39,207 bases of DNA from Clostridiales bacterium. GTDB lineage: Bacteria; Bacillota; Clostridia; Lachnospirales; WQUN01. The notes beneath the pieces are model-generated. The model made no database searches. It was not told the DNA's origin and saw nothing but the letters and a program-made list of their open reading frames with translations. Below are positions 22,987 to 30,568 of the stretch, one piece after another (the stretch's first letter is position 1; each line of letters opens with the position of its first letter). A program made the translations under genes and the position numbers. The stretch spans positions 1 to 39,207 of the forward strand of contig JAISVZ010000003.1 in assembly GCA_031271295.1 (NCBI GenBank), given 5' to 3'.

Positions 22987-24120
22987 ATGACAAACACCGA
23001 TATTTTGCGCATAGCAATGCAGCAGCACGCCGTGGACGCGAACTGCTCCCCCGATGATTTCACGGGAACAAAAAACATTGTCGTTATTTCAAAACCAAAC
23101 GAAAACGCCAGACGCTACTTAAATCTGCCGTTTTTTTGCGATTTAATTTCATACGGCACAAATATTGTAGCGTCTGTTAATGAATCCGTTTTTGATTTTG
23201 TTCAAAAGTATATAAGCACAGCGAATCCGCACGAATGTTTTGAAACTCCGCAAATACATCATCTTACAAACGAATTTTTACAGTACGGCTTTTTGCCGTG
23301 TTATCAAGCCGAATATTGGCTGCCGGACGTTAACGTATTGCGGGAGCTTCCCTGTTCATACGAATTGCGCTTACTTACGCGCGGCGAATTTGACGGCTTA
23401 TATTTGCCGCAGTGGGGTAACGCCCTATCCCCTACGCGACCGCATTTGGATACGCTTGGCATAGGCGCGTATGACGGGGGCGAATTAATTGCCCTTGCGG
23501 GTTGCTCCGCCGATTGCGATACGATGTGGCAAATAGGAATTGACGTTTTGCCGCAATACCGCAGGCAAGGCGTTGCGGCGGCGCTGACATCCCGGCTTGC
23601 TATCGAAATACTAAACAGAGATAAGGTTCCGTTTTACTGCTGCGCGTGGTCAAACCTCGCTTCGGCGCGAAACGCGATAAAAAGCGGTTTCCGCCCGGCA
23701 TGGGTTGAGCATACGGCGATAGAAAAGGAAAAGGTGTTGGAGCAGATTTCAAACGAGCGCTTCCCGAAGCAATTACAGGATAGCGGGGGTTTTTGGGACG
23801 CAGTTGATACGCTTATTTCGGAATCGGAAATAATTTTAGACCGCCCAAAGGGAACAAAACACCCGCGTTTCAGTTTTACCTATCCGCTGGATTACGGCTA
23901 TTTAAAAGGTACAACCGCAATGGACGGCGGCGGCATTGACCTTTGGCGCGGCAGTCTTTCAAAGCCCGCGTGCGGCGCGGTTGTTTGCACGGTTGACATG
24001 CTCAAAAGGGACAGCGAAATAAAGCTGTTAATCGGCTGCACCGAGGAAGAAAAGGCTGTAATTATGCGCTTTCACAATGATTCGGAGTATATGAAGGGCG
24101 TAATGATACGGCGGGAATGA
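22987..24120 (+). CDS. GNAT acetyltransferase fused to pyrophosphatase-like domain
   Basis: Residues 1-250 match a clostridial GNAT family normally found alone: LPFFCDLISYGTNIVASV, YLPQWGNALSPTRPHLDTLGIGAY, the acetyl-CoA region MWQIGIDVLPQYRRQGVAAALT and FYCCAWSNLASARNAIKSGFRPAWVE. Residues 269-377 match a small family annotated as inorganic pyrophosphatase (FWDAVDTLISESEIILDRPKGT, YPLDYGYLKGTTAMDGGGIDLW, KRDSEIKLLIGCTEEE, FHNDSEYMKGVMIRR), also usually a stand-alone protein of about 110 residues. The junction (about 250-268) is not conserved in either. AAGGAGG lies eight bases before the ATG. Substrates unknown. First gene of an operon continuing to the nucleotidyltransferase after 19 bases. 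Confidence 0.82.
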   Translation: MTNTDILRIAMQQHAVDANCSPDDFTGTKNIVVISKPNENARRYLNLPFFCDLISYGTNIVASVNESVFDFVQKYISTANPHECFETPQIHHLTNEFLQYGFLPCYQAEYWLPDVNVLRELPCSYELRLLTRGEFDGLYLPQWGNALSPTRPHLDTLGIGAYDGGELIALAGCSADCDTMWQIGIDVLPQYRRQGVAAALTSRLAIEILNRDKVPFYCCAWSNLASARNAIKSGFRPAWVEHTAIEKEKVLEQISNERFPKQLQDSGGFWDAVDTLISESEIILDRPKGTKHPRFSFTYPLDYGYLKGTTAMDGGGIDLWRGSLSKPACGAVVCTVDMLKRDSEIKLLIGCTEEEKAVIMRFHNDSEYMKGVMIRRE

Positions 24121-24139
24121 CGATATGGAGGTGTGCGCT

Positions 24140-25012
24140 ATGAACGAATCTGCTTGCATGACGCAATATTTAAAATCTTTACCCGCACCGCAAACGTGGG
24201 AAACTTGTGACGATGATATTCGCGCCTACATAAACAGCTTTGTGGGGTTACTGAGAAATATCCTTAAAGAGAATCTCGCGGGGGTTTATCTTCACGGTTC
24301 GCTGGCGATGGGAAGTTATTTCCCGCCGAAAAGCGATATGGATTTTATTGTTGTAACTACAGATAAGCTTGATTACAAGCTTGCGGAAACTGTGAATATC
24401 GCAATTGCCAGTTATGCCGAAGCCCGGCCGACAGTTGGCAGTATTGAATGCAGCGCAATAACTTTGGATACGGCCAAAAACGCGCCGCGAAATATACCGT
24501 ATGAATTGCATTACAGCGAAATGTGGCACAAACGCGTACTCGGCGGAGAAGTAAAATATGAAACCGAACAGTTCGACTCGGACCTGCCCGCGCATTTGAT
24601 GTGTGTTAAAAAACGCGGTATATGCCTGTATGGGACGGATATTAACTCCGCGTTCGGTGAGATAAGCTGGCGAAATTTTACCGAATCGGTAACGGAGGAT
24701 TTCTGTTGGATTGTTGACGGTGAAAATATTACCGAATCACCGTATTACGGTGTGCTCAATATCTGCCGCGTATTACAGATACTCAGTGATAACGACGAAA
24801 GATATCTAAGCAAGTATGAGGGCGCGATATGGGGTATAAAGCGCCTTCCCGGCAAGTATACGGCACTGATACAAAAGGCGTTGGAGGTTTACGCTTCCGG
24901 CAAAATAGTTAGCGAAAACGAACGCAAAACCGGCGGTGCCGGTTGGGATAAAAGTATTTTGCTTGCGTTTCGTGATTACGCAAAAAATGAGGCGGCAAAA
25001 TTGCGAAAATAA
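24140..25012 (+). CDS. AadA-like (aminoglycoside-type) nucleotidyltransferase
   Basis: Resembles ANT(3'')/ANT(9) adenylyltransferases. The polymerase-beta-like motif GSLAMGSYFPPKSDMDFIVV spans residues 53-72, with the metal-binding Asp66 and Asp68 after GS. IPYELHYSEMW supplies the downstream acidic residue, and the C-terminal helical part has YYGVLNICRVLQIL and SKYEGAIWGIKRLP, as in the DUF4111 region of AadA-type enzymes. The start at ATG 24140 is set by GGAGGTG six bases upstream; an in-frame ATG at 24125 precedes that site. Length 290 is normal. Drug resistance cannot be inferred; chromosomal relatives of this type often have no known substrate. Confidence 0.82.
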   Translation: MNESACMTQYLKSLPAPQTWETCDDDIRAYINSFVGLLRNILKENLAGVYLHGSLAMGSYFPPKSDMDFIVVTTDKLDYKLAETVNIAIASYAEARPTVGSIECSAITLDTAKNAPRNIPYELHYSEMWHKRVLGGEVKYETEQFDSDLPAHLMCVKKRGICLYGTDINSAFGEISWRNFTESVTEDFCWIVDGENITESPYYGVLNICRVLQILSDNDERYLSKYEGAIWGIKRLPGKYTALIQKALEVYASGKIVSENERKTGGAGWDKSILLAFRDYAKNEAAKLRK

Positions 25013-25038
25013 AACAAAAAATTAAAGGGGATAAAAAA

Positions 25039-26067
25039 ATGAGATATCCAAAGCTTATGCAAAAAGGCGATACGATTGGTATTTGCGCTCCGTCAAGCGG
25101 GGTGGGGGATGAAATAAAATGGGGACGTTTGGATAACGCCATAAAAAATATAAAAGACTTGGGTTATAACGCGGTTGAAACGCCGGAGGTCCGGCAAAAC
25201 ATAAAATGCGTCAGCGCGGATAGCGAAAAACGCGCTGCAAATTTTATAAGCCTGTATGAAAACCCTGATGTTACGGCTATTATACCAATTTGGGGCGGCG
25301 AGTTCCTGATGGATATACTGCCGCATTTGGATTTTGAAAAAATCGCCGCCTTGCCCGCGAAATGGCTGTGCGGTTATTCGGACACAACAACGCTTTCCTT
25401 TCCGCTTACAGTGGTTTGTTCTGTTGCGTCCGTCCACGGCTCAAACCTTATGAATATGGGTTTTGCGCGTATTCATGAAACCGATTCGCGAGCCTTTGAT
25501 GTAATGTCGAACATCGTAACCGAACAGAAAAGCTGGGATACTTACGGCGCTTTTACAAGCTGGGACGACTATTCGGCGCAGCCGTACAATCTAAACAAGC
25601 CGTCCGTATGGAAATCTCTCAGGGAAGAGGATAAAAACCGCGATTCTTTCAGCGGAATGATGATAGGCGGTTGTATGGATACCTTATGCAAGCTTATCGG
25701 TACCCGGTTTGCTCCGGTTGAAGCTTTTCTGAATAAGTATAAACAGCACGGATTTATTTGGGCAATGGAAAGCTGCGAAATGAGCGCGGCGGAAATTTAC
25801 CGAACGCTTTGGCAAATGCGCGAATGCGGGTGGTTCAAGTATTGCAAGGGTTTTCTTTTCGGACGCCCCGACGGATATTCGCACACGGGCGGCTTCGAAT
25901 TAACCGACGCCCTTAAGGATGCGCTCGGCTCTTTAAATGTGCCGGTTATCTACGACGCGGATATAGGGCATATTCCCCCGCAGATGCAGATTGTAAACGG
26001 CGCTTTGGGGAAGGTTGCCTTTTGCGGCGGCACGGCGGTTGTAACGCAGGAGTTAAAAGGTGTTTAG
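25039..26067 (+). CDS. S66 peptidase (LD-carboxypeptidase / MccF-like)
   Basis: Serine peptidase of the S66 family, which removes the terminal D-alanine of murein tetrapeptides or, in MccF, cleaves microcin C. Nucleophile Ser114 in CGYSDTTTL, acidic residue(s) in FIWAMESCEMSAAE (about 244-247) and His311 in DADIGHIPPQM give the Ser-Glu-His triad. The N-terminus LMQKGDTIGICAPSSG is characteristic. Length 342 and the MESCEMS segment fit the MccF-like branch better than LdcA, so a self-protection role is possible. AAGGGG lies before the ATG. The stop overlaps the next gene by eight bases. Confidence 0.88.
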   Translation: MRYPKLMQKGDTIGICAPSSGVGDEIKWGRLDNAIKNIKDLGYNAVETPEVRQNIKCVSADSEKRAANFISLYENPDVTAIIPIWGGEFLMDILPHLDFEKIAALPAKWLCGYSDTTTLSFPLTVVCSVASVHGSNLMNMGFARIHETDSRAFDVMSNIVTEQKSWDTYGAFTSWDDYSAQPYNLNKPSVWKSLREEDKNRDSFSGMMIGGCMDTLCKLIGTRFAPVEAFLNKYKQHGFIWAMESCEMSAAEIYRTLWQMRECGWFKYCKGFLFGRPDGYSHTGGFELTDALKDALGSLNVPVIYDADIGHIPPQMQIVNGALGKVAFCGGTAVVTQELKGV

Positions 26068-26530
26068 CCTATTTCCCGGCGTAATTTTGCCGGAATTTAT
26101 TGGCGTAATAAAAGCGGACGTAAAAGCTTTGTTAAATGCGAACAATAAATCAAAAACCTTTGAACATGTAAAAGCTGTCGCGGAAATGGCGGCACAAATC
26201 GCCGGGCAGGATTTCGGCATAACGGACGAACGGGTTTTATCCGCTGTTGAGTGCCACACTACGCTGAAAAACAATCCGTCCGCTTACGATATGGCTTTGT
26301 TTACAGCGGATAAGTTAGCGTGGGATCAGGACGGATTGCCGCCGTTTGACGCGGTAGTTCGCGGAGCGTTAACTCAATCATTGGAAGCCGCTTCGCTTGC
26401 GTATATGGAATACATCGTTACAAATAAGATGATATTATTTGCGCACAAGTGGTTTGAGGAGGGCTTGCAATTTCTGCGCCCTCCGAATTTCGGGGAGGAA
26501 TTGCAATGCAATTCGGTATGCCAACATTAA
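26060..26530 (+). CDS. HD-family protein lacking the HD pair
   Basis: The C-terminal part matches the YqeK-like HD phosphohydrolase family (DFGITDERVLSAVECHTTLKNNPSAYDMALFTADKLAWDQDGLPPF, given here as segments from residue 51 to 95; LAYMEYIV). The N-terminal part has the first metal-ligand helix (KTFEHVKAVAEMAAQIA, His36). Between them, about residues 47-50, the section that should carry the HD dipeptide and the following His is missing, so the metal site cannot form. The frame is kept, which suggests a clean internal deletion of roughly 50-60 residues. Start is GTG 26060 with AGGAG seven bases upstream, inside the end of the peptidase gene. Probably inactive. Confidence 0.7.
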   Translation: MFSLFPGVILPEFIGVIKADVKALLNANNKSKTFEHVKAVAEMAAQIAGQDFGITDERVLSAVECHTTLKNNPSAYDMALFTADKLAWDQDGLPPFDAVVRGALTQSLEAASLAYMEYIVTNKMILFAHKWFEEGLQFLRPPNFGEELQCNSVCQH

Positions 26531-27297
26531 TTGAACTGCAAACCATTGAGGAGAACGCCTCTCTCTGCCGCGAGCTTGGGCTTTCTTTCGTTGAGTTTAA
26601 TATGGATTTGCCTGAATATCAAATTGACAGGTTAAGCCCGGCACATCTTGCCGAAACGGCGAGCAAATACGGAATCTTCTACACCGTCCACCTTGAGGAT
26701 ACCGCGTACCCGTGGAACTTTAACAAACGTGTGGCAAACGCCTATACCGAAACCGTTCTGCGCACGGTTGATGTAGCAAAACAGCTTTCTGTTCCGGTTT
26801 TGAATATGCACTTTCATCAGGGGGAATATTTTACGTTGCCGGATAGGAAAGCCTATTTGTTCGAGGTGTACAACGAAGAATTTTTGCGCATGTTAACGGC
26901 TTTTCGCGACGCTTGCAGCCGGGCTGTGGGAGAAGCCGCAATAAAAATATGCGTGGAAAACACTGGTGCGTTTCTGCTTGATTTTGTTGCCGAAGGTATC
27001 GCGGTTTTGCTTGAAAGCCCCGTATTTGCCCTAACATTTGATACCGGGCATAACGCCTCCGGCGGTTTTTTGCAGCAAAAGCTGATTGAGCGGCATATGA
27101 ACCGCCTTTCGCATATGCATCTGCACGATTACAGCCACGCGAGGGGAAATCATCTTCCGCTTGGGGAGGGTGAACTTGATATTGCGAAGCATTTGGACAT
27201 TGCGCGTAAGCAAAATTGCCGCGTTGTGCTTGAAACGAAAACTGTTGCCGGGCTGCGGAAATCGGTTGGGTATCTGAAGGAAACTCGGATGTTCTGA
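26506..27297 (+). CDS. Sugar phosphate isomerase/epimerase-like TIM-barrel protein
   Basis: Xylose-isomerase-like/AP-endonuclease-2 barrel. Metal-type residues appear in order along the barrel: LSFVEFNMD, YTVHLED, LNMHFHQGE, KICVENTGAF, LTFDTGHNASG, LSHMHLHDYS, HLPLGEGELD and VVLETK. The 263-residue length is normal. GGGGAGGA lies six bases before ATG 26506; the start lies 25 bases inside the previous gene. The reaction is not identifiable from sequence; relatives act on sugars, inositols or sugar acids. Confidence 0.85.
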   Translation: MQFGMPTLIELQTIEENASLCRELGLSFVEFNMDLPEYQIDRLSPAHLAETASKYGIFYTVHLEDTAYPWNFNKRVANAYTETVLRTVDVAKQLSVPVLNMHFHQGEYFTLPDRKAYLFEVYNEEFLRMLTAFRDACSRAVGEAAIKICVENTGAFLLDFVAEGIAVLLESPVFALTFDTGHNASGGFLQQKLIERHMNRLSHMHLHDYSHARGNHLPLGEGELDIAKHLDIARKQNCRVVLETKTVAGLRKSVGYLKETRMF

Positions 27298-27343
27298 ATT
27301 AAAAGTTAGAGTGAGCATATGTATTTTACAAAATTGTTTACGC

Positions 27344-27372
27344 TATACAGCATAAAAATAGTATGCTAAAAT
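27344..27372 (+). promoter_or_regulatory. Possible promoter of the Rpn gene
   Basis: TATACA (27344-27349), 17 bases, TAAAAT (27367-27372) preceded by TGC (extended -10). It would start the Rpn gene, which has its own AAAGGGGG ribosome site, about 20 bases later. Confidence 0.4.
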
Positions 27373-27395
27373 AATTCCAAAGGGGGAATGCGCAT

Positions 27396-28340
27396 ATGCA
27401 TAATCCGCACGATAAGCGGTATAAGGAGCTGTTATCCAACAAAAAAGCATTCATTAGTTTTCTTAAAGACTGTATAAGCGAACCTTGGGTATTCGAAATA
27501 ACCGAGAACGATTTGCGAAAATCAAACACGTCTTTTATTTTGCAGGATTTTACAGCCAAAGAAGCCGATGTTGTATACGAGGTTTCCGTAAACGGGAGAA
27601 AAATTATTTTTTACATACTGGTTGAACTTCAAAGTACAGTGGATTACCGTATGTCATACCGATTAATGCTTTATGTTGTGGAGATACTGAGGGATTATTA
27701 CAATAAGGCGAACGTTAATGAACGAGATAACAAGGAGTTTAAATTTCCGGCGGTAATTCCGGTTGTGTTTTACAGCGGAAATGAAACATGGACTCTGCCA
27801 ACGAATATTCGCGAAATGTTTGAAAACTTTGAAAGCTTTGGCAATCGTATTTTAAATTTTGAGTATGTTTTGGTTGCCGCAAAAAATTATACCGAAGAGC
27901 AGCTTAAATCTTTCTGCTCAAAACTTCTGGCTATAGCTTTTATGTTTGAAAATTCAAAGACAACTGCGGATGTAAACAACGGTTTAATGGAAATAATAAA
28001 GGCGATGAACGAATTAGATCAGGAAGAAAAACGCACCTTAAACGTTTTTTTAGATATTTTGGATATGATTTATGGAAGCGATAAAAAGACAGTCGTAAAA
28101 AAATTATTAGAAGACGGCAATTCCAAGGAGGCTGAATCATTAATGTATGATATTTTAGAAAATGACAGAATCGAACGTGAAAGTTTGTTTGCCAAGGGTA
28201 AATTCGAAGGCAAAGCGGAAGGCAAAGCGGAAGGCAAATTAGAAACCGCAAAAAATATGATTCTTGAGAATATGCCAATTGATTTCATTTTAAAAATAAC
28301 AGGCCTTTCTAAAGATCAAATAGACGGTATTGTTGTTTAG
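27396..28340 (+). CDS. Rpn-family PD-(D/E)XK nuclease
   Basis: Recombination-promoting nuclease family (the putative transposase_31/Rpn group): N-terminal HDKRYKELLSNKKAFISFLKD, catalytic Asp58 in KEADVVYEV and E77-L-Q79 in FYILVELQS, then YRMSYRLMLYVVEILRDYY, FPAVIPVVFYSG and NRILNFEYVLV. A helical C-terminus (from about 230) carries the repeat FEGKAEGKAEGK (12-bp units, 28206-28241) and ends in a short HTH-like segment (MPIDFILKITGLSKDQIDGIV). Published work on E. coli Rpn proteins links the family to phage defence and describes a C-terminal protein made from an internal start that inhibits the nuclease. An internal AAGGAGG and in-frame ATG here fit that model (see 28143-28340). The next complete gene is a small alarmone synthetase. 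Confidence 0.88.
   Translation: MHNPHDKRYKELLSNKKAFISFLKDCISEPWVFEITENDLRKSNTSFILQDFTAKEADVVYEVSVNGRKIIFYILVELQSTVDYRMSYRLMLYVVEILRDYYNKANVNERDNKEFKFPAVIPVVFYSGNETWTLPTNIREMFENFESFGNRILNFEYVLVAAKNYTEEQLKSFCSKLLAIAFMFENSKTTADVNNGLMEIIKAMNELDQEEKRTLNVFLDILDMIYGSDKKTVVKKLLEDGNSKEAESLMYDILENDRIERESLFAKGKFEGKAEGKAEGKLETAKNMILENMPIDFILKITGLSKDQIDGIVV
28143..28340 (+). CDS. Candidate RpnS-like C-terminal protein from internal start
   Basis: Inside the Rpn gene, AAGGAGG (28125-28131), the strongest ribosome site in the gene, is followed 11 bases later by ATG 28143, in frame with Rpn codon 250. It would give a 65-residue helical protein, MYDILENDRIERES to the Rpn C-terminus, containing the EGKA repeat and the HTH-like tail but none of the catalytic residues. 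In E. coli such intragenic products (RpnS) bind and block full-length RpnL; function here is by analogy only. The 11-base spacing is longer than ideal. Confidence 0.5.
   Translation: MYDILENDRIERESLFAKGKFEGKAEGKAEGKLETAKNMILENMPIDFILKITGLSKDQIDGIVV
28206..28241. repeat. 12-bp in-frame repeat in Rpn gene
   Basis: Three units, GAAGGCAAAGCG twice (28206, 28218) and GAAGGCAAATTA (28230), encode EGKA-EGKA-EGKL. Comparable Gly-Lys repeats are known in the C-terminal helix of other Rpn proteins and tend to vary in number. Confidence 0.85.
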
Positions 28341-28429
28341 GGGCGGTTTATTTTTGAAATGTTAAATATTCGCGGAAAACCGTATGAAGTATTCGGGAAG
28401 TTAAATAAAAGCATAAATGAGGCAGTAAT

Positions 28430-29116
28430 ATGATTCTTGAGCGTAAAATGCAGATGAACGTCCCAGACTTAAAACAACAGGATGGATACATTGAAAGCAG
28501 CGGCGTTGAAAATATGCGATCATCCATCGTAGAATTCGCGGGGCTTTTCCATTTATACAACAGCGCTATGAAGGAAGTAAGCACCAAACTGGAGATATTG
28601 GACGACGAGTTTCATATCCGGCACAGCTATAACCCAATTCATCATCTTGAGTGCCGAATCAAAAGCCTGCGAAGTATCCATGACAAATTGCTTAAACGCG
28701 GCGCGGCGCTCTCGATTGATTCCGTGCGCGAATACGTTAACGACATTGCCGGGATACGGGTAATTTGTAATTTTGTTGACGATATATATTTAACGGAAAA
28801 ATTGCTCCTGCGGCAAGCTGACATAACTCTGCTAAAGCGCAAGGATTACATAGCAAGCCCGAAAGAAAACGGGTATCGCAGTTTGCATCTTGTGGTTGAG
28901 GTGCCGGTATTCCTTTCGGATAAAACCGAAAATGTGCCGGTTGAAATTCAAATGCGGACTGTTGCGATGGATTATTGGGCAAGCTTGGAGCACATGCTGC
29001 GGTACAAAAACAGCGTCGATATGCAAGAGCATTCCGGCAATTTGCTCCATTGCGCCAACGTTTTGGCCGAAACAGAGAGAACAATGCAGGAAATCCGTAA
29101 CAGCATTGAAAGATAG
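28430..29116 (+). CDS. Small alarmone synthetase, RelQ-like
   Basis: Single-domain (p)ppGpp synthetase that transfers pyrophosphate from ATP to GDP/GTP. Synthetase motifs are complete: SYNPIHHLECRIKSLRSIHDKL (residues 66-87), VNDIAGIRVIC with the metal Asp105, SPKENGYRSLHLVVEVPV (143-160) and VEIQMRTVAMDYWASLEHMLRYK with Glu173 and Gln175. There is no HD hydrolase, TGS or ACT domain. Length 228 fits RelQ/YjbM. GAGG lies seven bases before ATG 28430. It lies 89 bases after the Rpn nuclease on the same strand, so the two could be co-expressed. Confidence 0.93.
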   Translation: MILERKMQMNVPDLKQQDGYIESSGVENMRSSIVEFAGLFHLYNSAMKEVSTKLEILDDEFHIRHSYNPIHHLECRIKSLRSIHDKLLKRGAALSIDSVREYVNDIAGIRVICNFVDDIYLTEKLLLRQADITLLKRKDYIASPKENGYRSLHLVVEVPVFLSDKTENVPVEIQMRTVAMDYWASLEHMLRYKNSVDMQEHSGNLLHCANVLAETERTMQEIRNSIER

Positions 29117-29169
29117 ACGTTGAATTGTTGCGTAGTGGCGGGTATTTATTGTCGAAAGGAAGAGCCTTA

Positions 29170-30042
29170 GTGAAAAATAAAACAAGCCTTAAATACGTTC
29201 GAATTCAAAGCCGCGAAACCGCTTACAGAACCGGCAAGCCCGTTGGAATTTTTGCCGCCGTACACCGGTTGCAACAAGCCGGATTACTCACGAACGATGA
29301 AAAGGCGCTCTACCACGAAATAGACCAAGTTTGGTTTCAGGAAAACCTGCCGAATCCGCCATTTTACGACGACGACAAACCGGGCAAGCCAATAACCTGG
29401 TTTAAAACGGCAACGAGCGGCTTTATGCTTGAAAAGATCCGTCCGCTAATTGATGTGATGGAAAAATACGCAAAACCCTACGATATCCTTTACACAAACT
29501 TTCCCGGCAGAATTGTTTATGAGGATGAATGGCAGATAGCCGTTTACAGTGAAGATACGCCGGGGCGCATTTCTCCCTTGTCGCGGGAGCATCTGCCGAT
29601 GTACGCCGATGTAATTCGCCGCAGTTTTGCAACGGTTGCGCGGGAATTTAGCCTGACGGAAGAAAACTGCCCGGCGCATACAAGCTTTATTACCGATGAA
29701 AAGTTAATAGGAAAAATTACGGACAGTTATTTTCCGTATGGATATTTCGTTGACGGTAAGCTTATTGGGTTTGTATCACTTACGGATATTGGAGGCGGAG
29801 TTTACGAGCTGAACCACTTAGCGGTGCTGCCGGAATTTCGCCGTTTTGGATACGGGAAGGAACTGCTGGATTTCTGCAAGGAAAAGGTTCGGGATTTTGG
29901 CGCAGCGAAGATTGTTATCGGAATAATTGAAGAACATACCGTTTTAAAAAATTGGTACGCCGCAAACGGGTTTGTGCATACCGGGGCTAAGAAATTCGGC
30001 CATCAGCCGTTTACGGCGGGGTTTATGGAGTGGAGCGTATAA
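29170..30042 (+). CDS. Unknown domain fused to GNAT acetyltransferase
   Basis: Residues 1-127 match an uncharacterised clostridial family usually seen alone (KPVGIFAAVHRLQQAGLLT, QVWFQENLPNPPFYDDD, PITWFKTATSGFMLEKIRPL, PYDILYTNFPGRIVYEDEWQIAV). Residues 132-290 are a complete GNAT domain, also usually separate: HLPMYADVIRRSFATVAREFSL, NCPAHTSF, LNHLAVLPEFRRFGYGKELLDF with the acetyl-CoA loop at 224-230, and NWYAANGFVHTGAKKF. The short junction SEDTPGR has no linker character. The start at GTG 29170 is supported by AAAGGA nine bases upstream; an in-frame TTG at 29125 precedes that site. Substrate unknown. Confidence 0.82.
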   Translation: MKNKTSLKYVRIQSRETAYRTGKPVGIFAAVHRLQQAGLLTNDEKALYHEIDQVWFQENLPNPPFYDDDKPGKPITWFKTATSGFMLEKIRPLIDVMEKYAKPYDILYTNFPGRIVYEDEWQIAVYSEDTPGRISPLSREHLPMYADVIRRSFATVAREFSLTEENCPAHTSFITDEKLIGKITDSYFPYGYFVDGKLIGFVSLTDIGGGVYELNHLAVLPEFRRFGYGKELLDFCKEKVRDFGAAKIVIGIIEEHTVLKNWYAANGFVHTGAKKFGHQPFTAGFMEWSV

Positions 30043-30146
30043 AAATCGGTGTCATGGATTGATAATGTGTATTTTAATCTCTATGCGGTAAAGGGCAACG
30101 TTTTGCAAAATCTCAGTAAAAATTCATAGCGGTAAGAATATTTCTA

Positions 30147-30568
30147 TTATTTATTCCTGTTAAGAATAGATAACATCGGTTTCGGTTTAATTAATTCAAC
30201 AGGCGAATCTTTCAACAAAAATTCTTCGTCGCGGGTTACAATATAGGAAGCCTTAGCCTTTAGAGCGCAAACAACTACCAATGCATCTTCAAAATCATCT
30301 ATTGTCATCGACATGGCATTTTTACAGTCCTCATGAGTAACCGAAACAACCCCGTAATTCTTTAAAAGAAAATCCAACGCAGCTCTTGCGGATTTCATAT
30401 CCCGTGCTTTCCTGTACAGATAAAAAATATCGGCGGCAGAGTTAGCCGTAATAAGACAGGATACTTCCCCGTTTTCCGCTCGTAACATTATTTCTTAGCT
30501 TCGATATCGAAAGGACTTCGTTCCTGCAACGCGTCCAAAATTATATTTGTGTCAAGCAGAACAGTCAT
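30147..30568 (-). pseudogene. PIN-domain toxin, split by a one-base frameshift
   Basis: Toxin half of a VapC-like toxin-antitoxin pair. The first 26 codons (30568-30488) encode the PIN start MTVLLDTNIILDALQERSPF with catalytic Asp6 and end at TAA. The rest (from ATG 30488) continues the same protein in another frame: LRAENGEVSCLITANSAADIFYLYRK..MTIDDFEDALVVVCA..ASYIVTRDEEF, with the downstream acidic residues. At the joint the sequence reads AAGAAATAATG; one more A would give an unbroken ..EAKKIMLRAENG... The stop and second start overlap as TAATG, so coupled translation of two pieces is conceivable, but a loss-of-function frameshift in an A-run is simpler. The 5' end overlaps the antitoxin stop by four bases. 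Confidence 0.82.

Noticed and set aside
28359-28433. A 24-codon frame (MLNIRGKPYEVFGKLNKS...) overlapping the RelQ start as ATGA
   Set aside because: No ribosome site at usable distance. The GKPYEVF string recalls a ribonucleotide reductase tail, so it may be a relic, but it is too short to call.
30043-30146. Search for a gene or RNA in the gap after the unknown-GNAT fusion
   Set aside because: Only AT-rich sequence without motifs or strong hairpins was seen.
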